DNA of 64,000 nt, from NCBI GenBank assembly GCA_026003895.1, contig BPIC01000002.1, positions 186,001-250,000 on the forward strand, written 5' to 3'. Numbering within the stretch: the first letter of the stretch is position 1; every line of letters starts with the position of its first letter. Both the position numbers and the translations under genes were made by a program. This DNA is from Dehalococcoidia bacterium. Lineage in GTDB: Bacteria > Chloroflexota > Dehalococcoidia > SpSt-223. Positions 50,586-58,560 of the stretch are shown here, one piece after another. The notes below the pieces were generated by a model. That model saw only the letters and a program-made list of their open reading frames with translations. It did not search any database and was not told where the DNA came from.

Positions 50586-51281
50586 CTACTCCGCCGGTCG
50601 CACCACAAACACGACGCGGCCGAGCGTCACGGCTCCCTCTGGGCGATAGACGGCGCCACGGCTGTCGACGAGCGCCAACCCGCTCGGCGTCATGTCGAGC
50701 CGTTTCACCAGCACGTCGCCGGTGTCGGTGAGCACCGCGACCAACGCGCCGGGTCGTGGAAACAGATCATGCCGGTCGACGAGGACAATATCGCCAGCGA
50801 GCACCTCGGGCGCGAGGCAGCTGCCAGCGACAACCACAGCCGCGAGCCCGCCAGCCTGCAGCCGATCGAGATACCGCGCGCGTGGCGCGGGCGACCACTG
50901 CTCGTCGCCCGCGAGCGCCGCCTGGTCCGTCGCCTGCATCCCGCCAACGTCGGCGAGTCGCGTGCGGCGCGCGGCCGCAATCGCATCGAGCGGGATCGGC
51001 GCGACATCACCCACGGTCACCCCCTGCTCATCCACGGCTCCCTGCGCTGGAGGCGCGACGGCGAGCCCAGCATACCACTCGATCTCGCGCCGTGACACCC
51101 CCAACGCCCGGGCCAACGGGCCGAGATGGATCACGCGCGGCCACGCCCCATGCAACCAATGCGAGACGGTCGACTGGTTGACGCCGACCCGCGCCGCGAG
51201 CTCCACCTGCGAGGCGATCCCCGCACGCTCCATCGCCGCCCGCAGCCAGGCGCTAAACCCCCGATCGACCCGCGATGCCAT
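50586..51281 (-). CDS. cI: CI/LexA-type repressor (XRE HTH + S24 peptidase)
   Basis: Maintains lysogeny. 231 residues: residues 15-60 are an XRE helix-turn-helix (ELAARVGVNQSTVSHWLHGA); residues 135-225 an S24 self-cleavage domain with Ser in VAGSCLAPEVLAGDIVLVD and Lys in DVLVKRLD. Induction by RecA-stimulated autocleavage is therefore likely. ATG at 51281 has AGGGAG 5 nt upstream. Divergent from the Cro-like gene. Confidence 0.88.
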   Translation of the reverse strand: MASRVDRGFSAWLRAAMERAGIASQVELAARVGVNQSTVSHWLHGAWPRVIHLGPLARALGVSRREIEWYAGLAVAPPAQGAVDEQGVTVGDVAPIPLDAIAAARRTRLADVGGMQATDQAALAGDEQWSPAPRARYLDRLQAGGLAAVVVAGSCLAPEVLAGDIVLVDRHDLFPRPGALVAVLTDTGDVLVKRLDMTPSGLALVDSRGAVYRPEGAVTLGRVVFVVRPAE

Positions 51282-51380
51282 CGCAACTCCCTGCACAGCT
51301 CCAGCATATCGAAACGGATAGCCCGTGCAGCCATCGCGATGCGGTCTCATGCAAAACGTGAAAAACTCGACCAAACGGCA

Positions 51381-51409
51381 TTGCGCATGCATATGCGTTC
51401 TGCTAGTAT
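51381..51409 (+). promoter_or_regulatory. early promoter and operator palindrome
   Basis: TTGCGC (51381-51386), 17-bp spacer, extended TGC-TAGTAT (51404-51409). The predicted start coincides with the A of the ATG at 51416, so the message is probably leaderless. Inside the spacer CGCAT-GCAT-ATGCG (51384-51397) is a perfect palindrome, the best candidate for a CI or Cro operator. Confidence 0.7.
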
Positions 51410-51415
51410 TCCAGC

Positions 51416-51688
51416 ATGCGGCGAACGAACCGCCCCGTCTCCCCTCCCTCGCCGTCGCCAGCTGCCCTGCTGATCCGTCAGGCGATCCGCGAGCAGGGCC
51501 GCAAACTCCGCTGGGTTGCTGACCAGCTGGGCATGCCCGCGGGCACGCTCTCGCCGATGCTGTGCGGCTATATCCCGCTGCGCAGCGATGTGGCAGAGCG
51601 GGCGGCGCTCCTGCTCGGCATCCCGCGGCAGCGGCTCGACATGGCGAGAGACGGGCACGCCGACGATCAGGCAGGAGGAACGCCATGA
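51416..51688 (+). CDS. Cro-like HTH protein
   Basis: 90 residues opening the rightward early operon. Helix-turn-helix is LRWVADQLGMPAGTLSPMLCG; the rest resembles a small XRE/Cro regulator with a disordered basic N-terminus. Divergent from cI across 134 bp. No ribosome binding site, consistent with a leaderless start. Confidence 0.75.
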   Translation: MRRTNRPVSPPSPSPAALLIRQAIREQGRKLRWVADQLGMPAGTLSPMLCGYIPLRSDVAERAALLLGIPRQRLDMARDGHADDQAGGTP

Positions 51689-51888
51689 TGCGGACCCGGT
51701 TGACACCAGCGCAGCAGCTCGCCTCGGCGCTCGCCTACTACCAGCGCGAGCATGACGAGCTGCTGCTGTTGCGGCGCGCTGGCGCGTCATATCGGCAGCT
51801 CGCCGTCCAGCGCGCTGCCGTCAACGACGCCTGGGCGGAGGTCGAGCGCCTGCGCGCCCTCGTTGCGCACGAGCGCGCGCCGGTCTAG
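51685..51888 (+). CDS. small hypothetical early protein
   Basis: 67 residues, ATG overlapping the cro stop and preceded by AGGAGGAACGCC. Long helix with ELLLLRRAGASYRQLAVQRA, possibly a small coiled coil. Unknown. Confidence 0.6.
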   Translation: MMRTRLTPAQQLASALAYYQREHDELLLLRRAGASYRQLAVQRAAVNDAWAEVERLRALVAHERAPV

Positions 51889-51910
51889 CGGCCCGCACAG
51901 AACGAAAACG

Positions 51911-51960
51911 CCCGCGCGGCGAGCGCACGCCGGCGGGCAGTGGTCACAGCGATGACCACT
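51911..51960 (+). terminator. two consecutive stem-loops in the early operon
   Basis: 51911-51938 forms a GC hairpin with one bulge (CCCGCGCGGCG / CGCCGGCGGG). 51939-51960 is a perfect 8-bp inverted repeat, AGTGGTCA / TGACCACT, with a 6-nt loop. They fill most of the 89-bp gap before 51978. Possible attenuator plus operator. Confidence 0.55.
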
Positions 51961-51977
51961 GAAAGGATAACAGAGCG

Positions 51978-52397
51978 ATGACCGAGCTACCAGCCGATCC
52001 CACTGTTCTCACTGTTCTTACGCCGCTTGCTGAGCGGCTCGCGCAACGCCTGGGGCGACTGCGCGCGCAGCACGCGGCGGCCGCGCGCGCTCGCGAGGAG
52101 GCAGCGCAGCAGGCGCGCCAGCGCGCGCTGGCCACGGTTACCGACGCCGTTCGGCAGCTGCTCGGCGAGCTGTACGACCCGGCGATCGTCACGATCGACA
52201 CGGAGTACCTGCTCGAGGGCCCCGCGACCGTGCAGCTGGCGTTCCCGACGCTGCAGGAGCGGATCGCCGTCGACGTCTGCCCAGAGAGCGGCACGATCCA
52301 CGGCATCTACGTCCGCGGATGGTACGCGCCAACGTTGGACGCCGCGCTCCTCGCTGCCGCCGACGGCGTGCAGGTGCTGACGAACGAGCCATGGTAA
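51978..52397 (+). CDS. hypothetical early protein
   Basis: 139 residues: coiled-coil N-terminal half (Ala/Arg/Glu-rich, about 25-60) and a beta-rich C-terminal half (IVTIDTEYLLEGPATVQLAF). Not recognised. Its AAGGA site is about 10 nt before the ATG. Confidence 0.6.
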   Translation: MTELPADPTVLTVLTPLAERLAQRLGRLRAQHAAAARAREEAAQQARQRALATVTDAVRQLLGELYDPAIVTIDTEYLLEGPATVQLAFPTLQERIAVDVCPESGTIHGIYVRGWYAPTLDAALLAAADGVQVLTNEPW

Positions 52398-52600
52398 CGC
52401 CGGCGCGCCAATCTCCTCGCGACCTCGTGACGCCCGAGGACCTCACCGGCGCCGGGCCGCTCGAGCCCTGTCACCGCTGTGAGCGGCCGACCAGCCGGCG
52501 CGGCCGGTTTGACCGCTACGACGCGCCCGACGTGCCGCTGTGCGTCGCCTGCATGCGACGAGCGCGCCGGCGTGGAACGAGGAGGTTTTGGTGGAGGTGA
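52391..52600 (+). CDS. small zinc-finger protein
   Basis: 69 residues with two CxxC pairs, CHRC and CVAC, 25-30 residues apart and separated by a basic stretch, a typical small phage zinc finger. Start ATG lies inside the preceding stop region (7-bp overlap). Confidence 0.65.
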   Translation: MVTPARQSPRDLVTPEDLTGAGPLEPCHRCERPTSRRGRFDRYDAPDVPLCVACMRRARRRGTRRFWWR

Positions 52601-52806
52601 TGGTGCTGATCGCCGCCGTTCCGGCCAGCCTCGCCGCGGCCACTGTCGTGATCGTGAGCATCCTCACCTCCGCCGCCGGATATGAGCGCAGCTGGCGCAT
52701 CGGCTACCGCGCTGGCTACACCGCCGGCTATGAGCGTGGCGTCCGTCACGGGCAGCGCGCGCTGACCGAGGCGCCACCCGCGCCGGAGCGAGACCAACGC
52801 CACTAG
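52600..52806 (+). CDS. small membrane protein with GY repeats
   Basis: 68 residues. One N-terminal membrane helix (LIAAVPASLAAATVVIVSIL), then the repeat RIGYRAGYTAGYERGVRHG. TGATG overlap with the previous gene. Unknown early function. Confidence 0.55.
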   Translation: MVLIAAVPASLAAATVVIVSILTSAAGYERSWRIGYRAGYTAGYERGVRHGQRALTEAPPAPERDQRH

Positions 52807-52893
52807 GAGCATGCCGGCACGCCCGCCGGCAGGAGGAGGACTATCGCAGGGTGCGAACCGGCTGACCCCAGCGACCGTGCACTGGAGGATCTC

Positions 52894-53286
52894 ATGCGAA
52901 CGCTGTTCCATCGGCGCGCGCAGCGCGCCGAGGACCTCGCCGCCAACGGTTCAGCGCTGTGCGCGGACGACGCGCGCGAGGTCGCGCTGCTCGCCGACAA
53001 AACAACCCTCATCGACCGTGCCATCCATCTCACCAGCGCGAGCTCCCCACTCGGCGCGATCCTGCTCTGCCTGCGCGCGCTCAACCGCGCGCACGGAGCG
53101 CACGACCTCCGCGAAAACCAGCTCCATCGGGAGGTGTACGAGGCCGGCGGCTGGCTCGCCGCCTCCTACGACGCCGAGCGCAGCGCAACAAAAACGGCTC
53201 GGACGGCCGCCACCGTCACGAGCCAGAGCGGAACCACCGGTCTCAGCATAGCAGACGAGCAGGCGGCGCACAAGGGGGGCGAATGA
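52894..53286 (+). CDS. hypothetical early protein
   Basis: 130 residues, helical, with an internal hydrophobic segment SSPLGAILLCLRALN and a disordered Ser/Thr-rich end. GGAGGATCTC precedes the ATG. Overlaps the next gene by 4 bp. Confidence 0.6.
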   Translation: MRTLFHRRAQRAEDLAANGSALCADDAREVALLADKTTLIDRAIHLTSASSPLGAILLCLRALNRAHGAHDLRENQLHREVYEAGGWLAASYDAERSATKTARTAATVTSQSGTTGLSIADEQAAHKGGE

Positions 53287-53552
53287 CATCCTCCGCCGTT
53301 GCGACGCTGCCGCGTCGCCGTCGAACCTGCGTCTGCGCTGAATTTCGCCTCGATGGCGAGCCGGTGACGCTCGTGCGCATCGCCGCCATGCTCGCCGCGC
53401 GCTCGAGCCCCAGCTCGACGCAGTATCTCGCCGGCCATCGTCTCCACTGTTGCCGGCGGCCGCACGACCTGCTGCCGCCGAGCTACGCCGATGACGTCTG
53501 CCTGTCGTCGTGGTCGCGTGGTTGTCCCTGGCGGACGGAGGAGGGACGATGA
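53283..53552 (+). CDS. hypothetical Cys-rich early protein
   Basis: 89 residues, ATGA start overlap. Six Cys, including CVC, CC and a late SRGCPW, suggest metal binding. The basic N-terminus (LPRRRRTC) suits nucleic-acid contact. Not recognised. Confidence 0.55.
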   Translation: MTSSAVATLPRRRRTCVCAEFRLDGEPVTLVRIAAMLAARSSPSSTQYLAGHRLHCCRRPHDLLPPSYADDVCLSSWSRGCPWRTEEGR

Positions 53553-53704
53553 GCGACCGCCGCCCCTCGGCGATCGGCTGGCGCGCGCTGCAGCGCGCCC
53601 AGGCGCGCGAGTCGGCACGCTCCGTCATCGGGTTGTCGTGGTTTTGTGCCGGCGCGGCCTGGGGGGTCGCCGTCGGCATCATCGTCGCCGGGCTGCTCCG
53701 GTGA
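53549..53704 (+). CDS. tiny membrane protein
   Basis: 51 residues ending in one membrane helix (AGAAWGVAVGIIVAGLL). ATG is overlapped by the preceding stop and has GGAGGAGGGACG upstream, a strong signal for such a small gene. Confidence 0.55.
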   Translation: MSDRRPSAIGWRALQRAQARESARSVIGLSWFCAGAAWGVAVGIIVAGLLR

Positions 53705-53734
53705 CGCGGTGGCATCCCCACCGGGAGGTGATTG

Positions 53735-53968
53735 ATGCCTGATACCGACTCTGCGATCGACACCACGATCGAGCGTCTCACGCAGGCGATCGGTTTGTAC
53801 CGCGCACTCGCTGAGCGGCACGCCCGCCAGGAGCGCGCCGCTGCCGCAGAGGGACTCACGGTCGTTGCTGAGTATCACGCCCGCGAGCGCCGGTTTTACG
53901 AGCGCTGCCTCCAGCGCGCTCGCCAGCAGCTGGAGCGCGCCCGCGCCGAACGGGAGTTCGGCCCATGA
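53735..53968 (+). CDS. small coiled-coil protein
   Basis: 77 residues, nearly all helix ([37 protein letters not shown]). GGGAGGTGATTG precedes the ATG. It ends in an ATGA overlap with the recT gene, so it may assist recombination. Confidence 0.6.
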   Translation: MPDTDSAIDTTIERLTQAIGLYRALAERHARQERAAAAEGLTVVAEYHARERRFYERCLQRARQQLERARAEREFGP

Positions 53969-54924
53969 TGCCGATCGCGCGACCGCCAGAACCGGCCGTG
54001 CCCCTGCGTGAACCGCAGGTTGCGCTGATCAAACGCGTGATCTGCCCGGGCGCGACCGACGATGAGCTCGCTCTGTTTATCCAGATCTGCAACCGCACCG
54101 GCCTGGACCCGTTCGCGCGCCAGATCTACGCGATCAAACGCTGGGACAGCCGCGAACGACGCGAGGTGCTCCAACCCCAGATCAGCATCGACGGCATGCG
54201 GCTGATCGCGCAGCGCTCCGGCCAGTACGCTGGCCAGCTCGGCCCCTACTGGTGTGGTCCGGATGCTGCCTGGGTGGATGTTTGGCTCCAGGACGAGCCG
54301 CCCGCCGCCGCCAAGCTCGCCGTGATTCGGCGTGATTTTCGGGAGCCGCTCTGGGCGGTCGCGCGGTTTGCGAGCTACGCCCAGCGCGACAAAACCGGCG
54401 CGTTGGTCGGTCTGTGGGAGCGCATGCCCGACGTCATGCTCGCCAAATGCGCCGAGGCGCTGGCGCTGCGAAAAGCGTTCCCGTACGAACTGTCGGGGTT
54501 GTACGCCGCCGAGGAGCTCGGCGGCGACGACGACCTGTCGACCAGCGCGGTCGCCGCCGAGCTGGTTGCTCCCGCGAGCGCCGGGGACCGCCTCCGAGCG
54601 AGGATGGCACGGTTCCTCGCGACCGCCGAGCGACGGTTCGCGGGCGTGGCATCGCCCGAGCGCGTGCGGGCGCTGCAGCGCGAGCTGACGCGCGTCAGCC
54701 TCGGGCTCGACGAGCCGCCCGACGACGAGACCATCGACGATCGGCTCGATGTGCTGCTGGGCGTGACGCGCGAGCTGATCGGCGTGCCCGATCGCGCCTG
54801 GGAGCAGCTCACCGTCGCCGAGGTGGTCGGTCTCGAGAAGGCGATGCAACTGCCGGAGTTTCCGGCAGCGTTCGATGAGCTGATCGGCGTCGTCATCGAG
54901 CGCCTCGAGGCGAGCGCAGCATGA
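53965..54924 (+). CDS. bet: RecT/Bet-family single-strand annealing protein
   Basis: 319 residues. Residues 15-190 hold the Bet-type core: [58 protein letters not shown] and [20 protein letters not shown]. Promotes annealing during phage recombination and replication. The C-terminal third is acidic and helical, a likely partner-binding tail. No lambda-type exonuclease gene is recognisable next to it. Confidence 0.88.
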   Translation: MMPIARPPEPAVPLREPQVALIKRVICPGATDDELALFIQICNRTGLDPFARQIYAIKRWDSRERREVLQPQISIDGMRLIAQRSGQYAGQLGPYWCGPDAAWVDVWLQDEPPAAAKLAVIRRDFREPLWAVARFASYAQRDKTGALVGLWERMPDVMLAKCAEALALRKAFPYELSGLYAAEELGGDDDLSTSAVAAELVAPASAGDRLRARMARFLATAERRFAGVASPERVRALQRELTRVSLGLDEPPDDETIDDRLDVLLGVTRELIGVPDRAWEQLTVAEVVGLEKAMQLPEFPAAFDELIGVVIERLEASAA

Positions 54925-57071
54925 GCGAGCCGGCGCCGGTCTCGGTGGCGACGGTGCGCGCGGCGCTGCAGTGCGAGCGCGCCGGCTGCCCCTGCGCCCG
55001 CGGCCGCAACGTCCACTGCCCGAACAGCGCCGGCCATCGTCACGGCGACCGGCTGCCCAGTCTCACCGTCGATGAGCGCCCAGACGGCGCGCTGCTCGTC
55101 CACTGTAAAGCGGGGTGCGATCAGCGTGCCGTCATCAGCGCGCTCCAATCGCGTGGTCTCTGGCCGAAACGCGCGGACTCGCACCCGCGGCCGTCGGCCA
55201 GAGACCAGGCGGTTGTCACCCCCCTCGAACGCCATGTCGCCACCTACGCCTACCTGTCGATCGACGGCAGCGTGCGCGCCGAAAAGGCGCGGTTCGAGCG
55301 GCCCGACGGCAGCAAACGGTTTCGCTGGCGCCTCGCCGGCCAGGACTGGGGCGAGGGACTGCGCGACCGGACGACGGGTCGCGAGTGGCGGGTGAGCGAG
55401 TTTCGGCTCTACGGCTGGGAGCGCGTGGAGCGAGCAGCCGCCGACGAGATCATCTGGGTCGTCGAGGGCGAAAAAGCGGCCGATGCCTGCATCGCGCAGG
55501 GACTCGTCGCTGTCAGTTTTGGTGGCGGCGCGAGCAGCATCGATGTCGGTCGCGCGTTCGACATCCTCGCCGGCCGGGAGGTACGTCTATGGCCTGATAA
55601 CGACGAGCCGGGGCGACGGTACATGAGTCGCGTGGCCGCGGTGGTTCGCCCCATCGCGCGCTCTGTCTCGATCGTGACCCCACCGCTGGCGCTGCCGCCA
55701 GGGGGGGATGCGTACGACTATTTTGCTGCGGGCGGTACGGTTGCGGCGCTCCTGAGCAGCGCCCCGCCCACCTCTCCCACGATCGAGTATCTGGAACATG
55801 AGGCGCTCCGTGTCCGGATACCGACCGACCTCGGCATCGTCACGTGCACATTCTCCGAGATCGAAAAATCCCCGCGCTCGCTCGACGCCACGCTCGATCT
55901 GGCGATCGAGGGGCCGGGGATCGCGCCCGACCGGTTCAGTCAACGGCTGAACCTCGAGTCGTCGAGCCAGCGCATCGAGCTGCGCCGCGAGCTCGACAGA
56001 TTTTTCGGCGAGGACTACCGCTGGACGAATCTCCTGCATCACGCGATCGGCCTCGCGCGGCAGGCGTTTCTCTCCCGCGACCGCGCGGTCCGCGTCCCGG
56101 ACATCGAACCGATCGTCGGACCGCGCCCCTCGACCGTCGACGTGCTGCTGCCCGCCGGAGAGCCAGTCGTGCTGTTCGGCGATGGGTCGGCTGGCAAAAC
56201 GTATCTCGCCCTGGCCATCGCGCTGACCGTCAGCTGCGGCCTGCCGTTCGTCGGCCTGGCAACCACCCGCACGAACGTGCTGGTGATCGACTATGAATCG
56301 ACCGCCCAGGACATCCGACAACGGTGCGAGCGCCTGGCCGCTGGCCTCGGCCTCGAGTCCCTCCCCACCGGCGTCCTCTACTGGGACGCCGGCGGCGTCC
56401 CCATCGTCGACCAGCGGGACGCCCTCCGTCGTCTGATCGAGCGCGAGGGGGTGGGGCTCGTCATCATCGACTCGGCCGCCGCCGCGTGCGGCGGCAAACC
56501 CGAGGATGCGATCGTCGCGCTCGACTATTTTCAGCGCGGCCTGCGATATCTCGGCAGCGGGCTCACCACCCTCACCATCGCCCACTCTCCCAAAACGGGC
56601 GATACCGAGAAACCGTTCGGCAGCGCGTTCTGGCACAACCAGCCACGACGCACCTGGTACGTCAAACGCGTCCAGGACGACGAGCGCGACGAGATCGCCA
56701 TCGGGTTGTACCCACGAAAAGTCAACTACGGCAGACGACCGCGACCCATCGGCCTCCGTCTGTCGTTCGACGGCGAGACCGGCCCGGTCCTGATCGAGCG
56801 GACCGCGCTCAGCGACTCGCCCGAGCTGGACGCGATGCGCCCACTGAAGGACCGCATCGCGGACATCCTGCAGAGAGGAGCGCTCACCGTCGCGGAGATC
56901 GCCGAGCGGCTCGACCATAACCCGGAGGTGATCGCCGCGACACTCCGGAAACACCGAACGACGTTCCTCAACCTCACCCAGCACACCGGTCGCGGCCACG
57001 AGGCACGCTGGGGGCTGCTCGAGCAGCCAGCGACCAGAAAGGCGAACGAAAAGGCGAACGGTTCGCCTTAG
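54921..57071 (+). CDS. primase-helicase (zinc-binding, TOPRIM, RepA-like ATPase)
   Basis: 716 residues, main replication protein. N-terminal zinc-binding part with CERAGCPC and CKAGCDQ. TOPRIM-type domain with [15 protein letters not shown] near 190 and [10 protein letters not shown] near 225. RepA/AAA ATPase with Walker [15 protein letters not shown] near 420 and Walker [13 protein letters not shown] near 515. The C-terminus is a winged-helix-like domain ([20 protein letters not shown]) and ends in [10 protein letters not shown], encoded by the first repeats of the cluster that follows. Confidence 0.85.
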   Translation: MSEPAPVSVATVRAALQCERAGCPCARGRNVHCPNSAGHRHGDRLPSLTVDERPDGALLVHCKAGCDQRAVISALQSRGLWPKRADSHPRPSARDQAVVTPLERHVATYAYLSIDGSVRAEKARFERPDGSKRFRWRLAGQDWGEGLRDRTTGREWRVSEFRLYGWERVERAAADEIIWVVEGEKAADACIAQGLVAVSFGGGASSIDVGRAFDILAGREVRLWPDNDEPGRRYMSRVAAVVRPIARSVSIVTPPLALPPGGDAYDYFAAGGTVAALLSSAPPTSPTIEYLEHEALRVRIPTDLGIVTCTFSEIEKSPRSLDATLDLAIEGPGIAPDRFSQRLNLESSSQRIELRRELDRFFGEDYRWTNLLHHAIGLARQAFLSRDRAVRVPDIEPIVGPRPSTVDVLLPAGEPVVLFGDGSAGKTYLALAIALTVSCGLPFVGLATTRTNVLVIDYESTAQDIRQRCERLAAGLGLESLPTGVLYWDAGGVPIVDQRDALRRLIEREGVGLVIIDSAAAACGGKPEDAIVALDYFQRGLRYLGSGLTTLTIAHSPKTGDTEKPFGSAFWHNQPRRTWYVKRVQDDERDEIAIGLYPRKVNYGRRPRPIGLRLSFDGETGPVLIERTALSDSPELDAMRPLKDRIADILQRGALTVAEIAERLDHNPEVIAATLRKHRTTFLNLTQHTGRGHEARWGLLEQPATRKANEKANGSP

Positions 57072-57170
57072 TTCGCCTTTCGGTTCGCCTTTTTCGGCTC
57101 CCGAAAAGCCGAAAAGGCGAACCAGTTCGGTATAGGGAAATTCGGGTTCGCCTTTTTGGGGAGGGCGAAC
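57041..57170. repeat. eight copies of GGCGAAC / GTTCGCC, origin candidate
   Basis: Four direct copies (57041, 57053, 57116, 57164) and four inverted copies (57061, 57071, 57083, 57146) lie within 130 bp. Most are flanked by AAA or TTT, giving AAAGGCGAAC-like units, and a palindrome GCCGAAAAGCCGAAAAGGC-like region lies between. AT content is raised. The place right after the primase-helicase suggests a replication origin or an autoregulatory site. Confidence 0.8.
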
Positions 57171-57215
57171 CGTGGGGGTTGCTGTGCGCGAATCGCAGAC
57201 GACGGGGAGGACGGT

Positions 57216-57452
57216 ATGGAGATCGTGACGCCGCTGCTGGTCGCGTTTCGTGACGAGGTGGCGCGCGATGCGCTGGAGGTGCTGGCAACGATCGATGGCA
57301 GAGTGCGTCAGCACGGGATGCGGTCGCTGACGGACGATGAGCTGTATGCGATCCGCGGGTGTGTTGAGGTGATCGGGCAGGCGCTGCGGCTGTGGGAGAC
57401 GCAGCGGTTCGTGAGCGTCGAGCAGGAGCTCCGCCGACGTGGAGCGGTCTGA
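57216..57452 (+). CDS. small hypothetical early protein
   Basis: 78 residues from the ATG at 57216 (GGGGAGGACGGT upstream). Entirely helical (LLVAFRDEVARDALEVLATI, IRGCVEVIGQALRLW). TGATG overlap with rusA suggests a coupled role. Not recognised. Confidence 0.6.
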   Translation: MEIVTPLLVAFRDEVARDALEVLATIDGRVRQHGMRSLTDDELYAIRGCVEVIGQALRLWETQRFVSVEQELRRRGAV

Positions 57453-58066
57453 TGTCGGCGTGCGTGCCGCCGCGTGCTGGGGGCGGACTGCGCCTCGAGC
57501 TGCGTGGCTACCGGGTACCGAGCTGGAACCTGAAAACGGTGACCGGCTGGCGACGACAGCAGCTGGCGCAGTCGGCGCAGATGCATGTGCTGGCGGCGCT
57601 CGCGCAGCTGCCTGAGCGCCCGCCGTTGGTCCGCGGGGAGATCGCGATCAGCGCGACCGCGCGGTTCCGCCACCGGCCGCTCGACCCGGACAACCTGCGC
57701 ATCAAACCGGTGGTCGATGCGCTGCACTATGCCGGCGTGATCGAGGATGACGACTACACGCGCGTCCGCCACGTCACGCTGCGCAGCGAGCTGGTGCAGC
57801 ACGGGGAGGATGCGCTGGTGCTGCAGATCCAGCCGGTCGGTGTGACGGCCTGCAGCGCGCAACTGCTGCAGGAGGCGGACCGGCTGCGCTGGGAGGTCAA
57901 CCGGCTGGCCGACCTCGTCACGCGGCTGCGCGAGCAGCTGGTGGCCACCGGGCAGACGCCCGTGGAGGCCAGTGCTGCTGACGAGCCGCCGTGGCAGTCG
58001 CCCGCCGGCGCGGCGCCCTGCGGTTGCGTGGTCTGGTGTGACCGAGCGGGAGCCCGGCGATGGTAA
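57452..58066 (+). CDS. rusA: RusA-like Holliday junction resolvase
   Basis: 204 residues. Residues 60-115 carry the RusA signature RHRPLDPDNLRIKPVVDALH followed by IEDDDYTRV, where the Asp residues coordinate metal. Resolves junctions before packaging. The C-terminal 80 residues are an extra leucine-rich coiled coil (EADRLRWEVNRLADLVTRLR) not usual in RusA. Confidence 0.85.
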   Translation: MSACVPPRAGGGLRLELRGYRVPSWNLKTVTGWRRQQLAQSAQMHVLAALAQLPERPPLVRGEIAISATARFRHRPLDPDNLRIKPVVDALHYAGVIEDDDYTRVRHVTLRSELVQHGEDALVLQIQPVGVTACSAQLLQEADRLRWEVNRLADLVTRLREQLVATGQTPVEASAADEPPWQSPAGAAPCGCVVWCDRAGARRW

Positions 58067-58136
58067 CTCGGCGGCGCGTCATGCAGGATGGGCTATGCAT
58101 GCGTTCGGCGATGTGTCAACATGGACGGAGCGGCAG

Positions 58137-58469
58137 ATGAGCAGCAAACTGTTACTGACGTTCGAAGAGGCGGCGGCCTGCCTCTCGCTCGGTCGCTCGG
58201 CGTTCTATGAGCTGGTGCGGGCGGGCGAGATTGCAATCACCTATGTCGGGCCGACACGGAGCGTCCGGCGCGTGCATATCGAGGACCTGCGCGCCTATGC
58301 GGACTCGCTGCGCCAGCGGTCAGCTGGTGATGGCAATGGTGATCGCGATAGCGACGGACGCCAGCGGACGAGCGACTGGGGACGACGGATCTCGTTGGCA
58401 AAACGAGCGCGGAATCGGGCTCGGATGGACAATTGCATTGGCGATTTGGACACGTCTGGAGAGCGGTGA
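58137..58469 (+). CDS. xis: excisionase-like HTH protein
   Basis: 110 residues. Residues 5-55 form a MerR/excisionase-type winged helix: LLLTFEEAAACLSLGRSAFYE followed by LVRAGEIAITYVG and RVHIEDLRAYADSL. The basic tail suits DNA bending. It ends exactly one base before attR, opposite int on the circular genome. ATG at 58137 has GGAGCGG upstream; an in-frame ATG at 58095 is possible. Confidence 0.78.
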   Translation: MSSKLLLTFEEAAACLSLGRSAFYELVRAGEIAITYVGPTRSVRRVHIEDLRAYADSLRQRSAGDGNGDRDSDGRQRTSDWGRRISLAKRARNRARMDNCIGDLDTSGER

Positions 58470-58496
58470 TGGTGGTCTTGAAACCGCCTCTCAGCT
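58470..58496. repeat. attR core (27-bp direct repeat)
   Basis: Identical to 4486-4512. Host sequence (ACTCGCTCCCCCGCGGG) follows on the right and restores the original 5' strand of the TPP riboswitch. Confidence 0.93.
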
Positions 58497-58514
58497 ACTC
58501 GCTCCCCCGCGGGT
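58470..58514 (-). promoter_or_regulatory. stranded 5' half of the host TPP riboswitch
   Basis: On the minus strand ACCCGC (P1 5' strand, complementary to GCGGGT at 4391-4396), GGGGG (P2), AGC-GAGTA-GCT (P3) and GCTGAGAGG appear, then the sequence enters phage DNA. Precise excision would rejoin it to 4392-4485 and give a full aptamer. The host promoter should lie at about 58515-58600 but no box stands out. In the lysogen such transcripts would run antisense into the excisionase-like gene. Confidence 0.85.
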
Positions 58515-58560
58515 TGGACCGATATGCACTTGTCGCGCCGAGTCTAGCAGGTCGTCTCGT

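Larger units (their letters stand above)
4513..58469. mobile_element. complete temperate siphovirus prophage carrying type IV-B CRISPR-Cas
   Basis: Bounded by the 27-bp att repeats, the segment holds integrase and excisionase-like genes at opposite ends, CI- and Cro-like regulators, replication and recombination genes, and a full set of head, tail and lysis genes in the usual siphovirus order. Tail length cannot be given, but the tape measure of 1007 residues and the tail-tube and chaperone genes indicate a long non-contractile tail. No transposase interruption or lost structural gene is seen, so the element may be inducible. Two large rightward accessory operons (5888-19208) separate int from the late genes. 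Confidence 0.93.

Noticed and set aside
55587..57314. Open frame of 575 codons on the minus strand
   Set aside because: Antisense to the primase-helicase, which has clear zinc, TOPRIM and Walker motifs.
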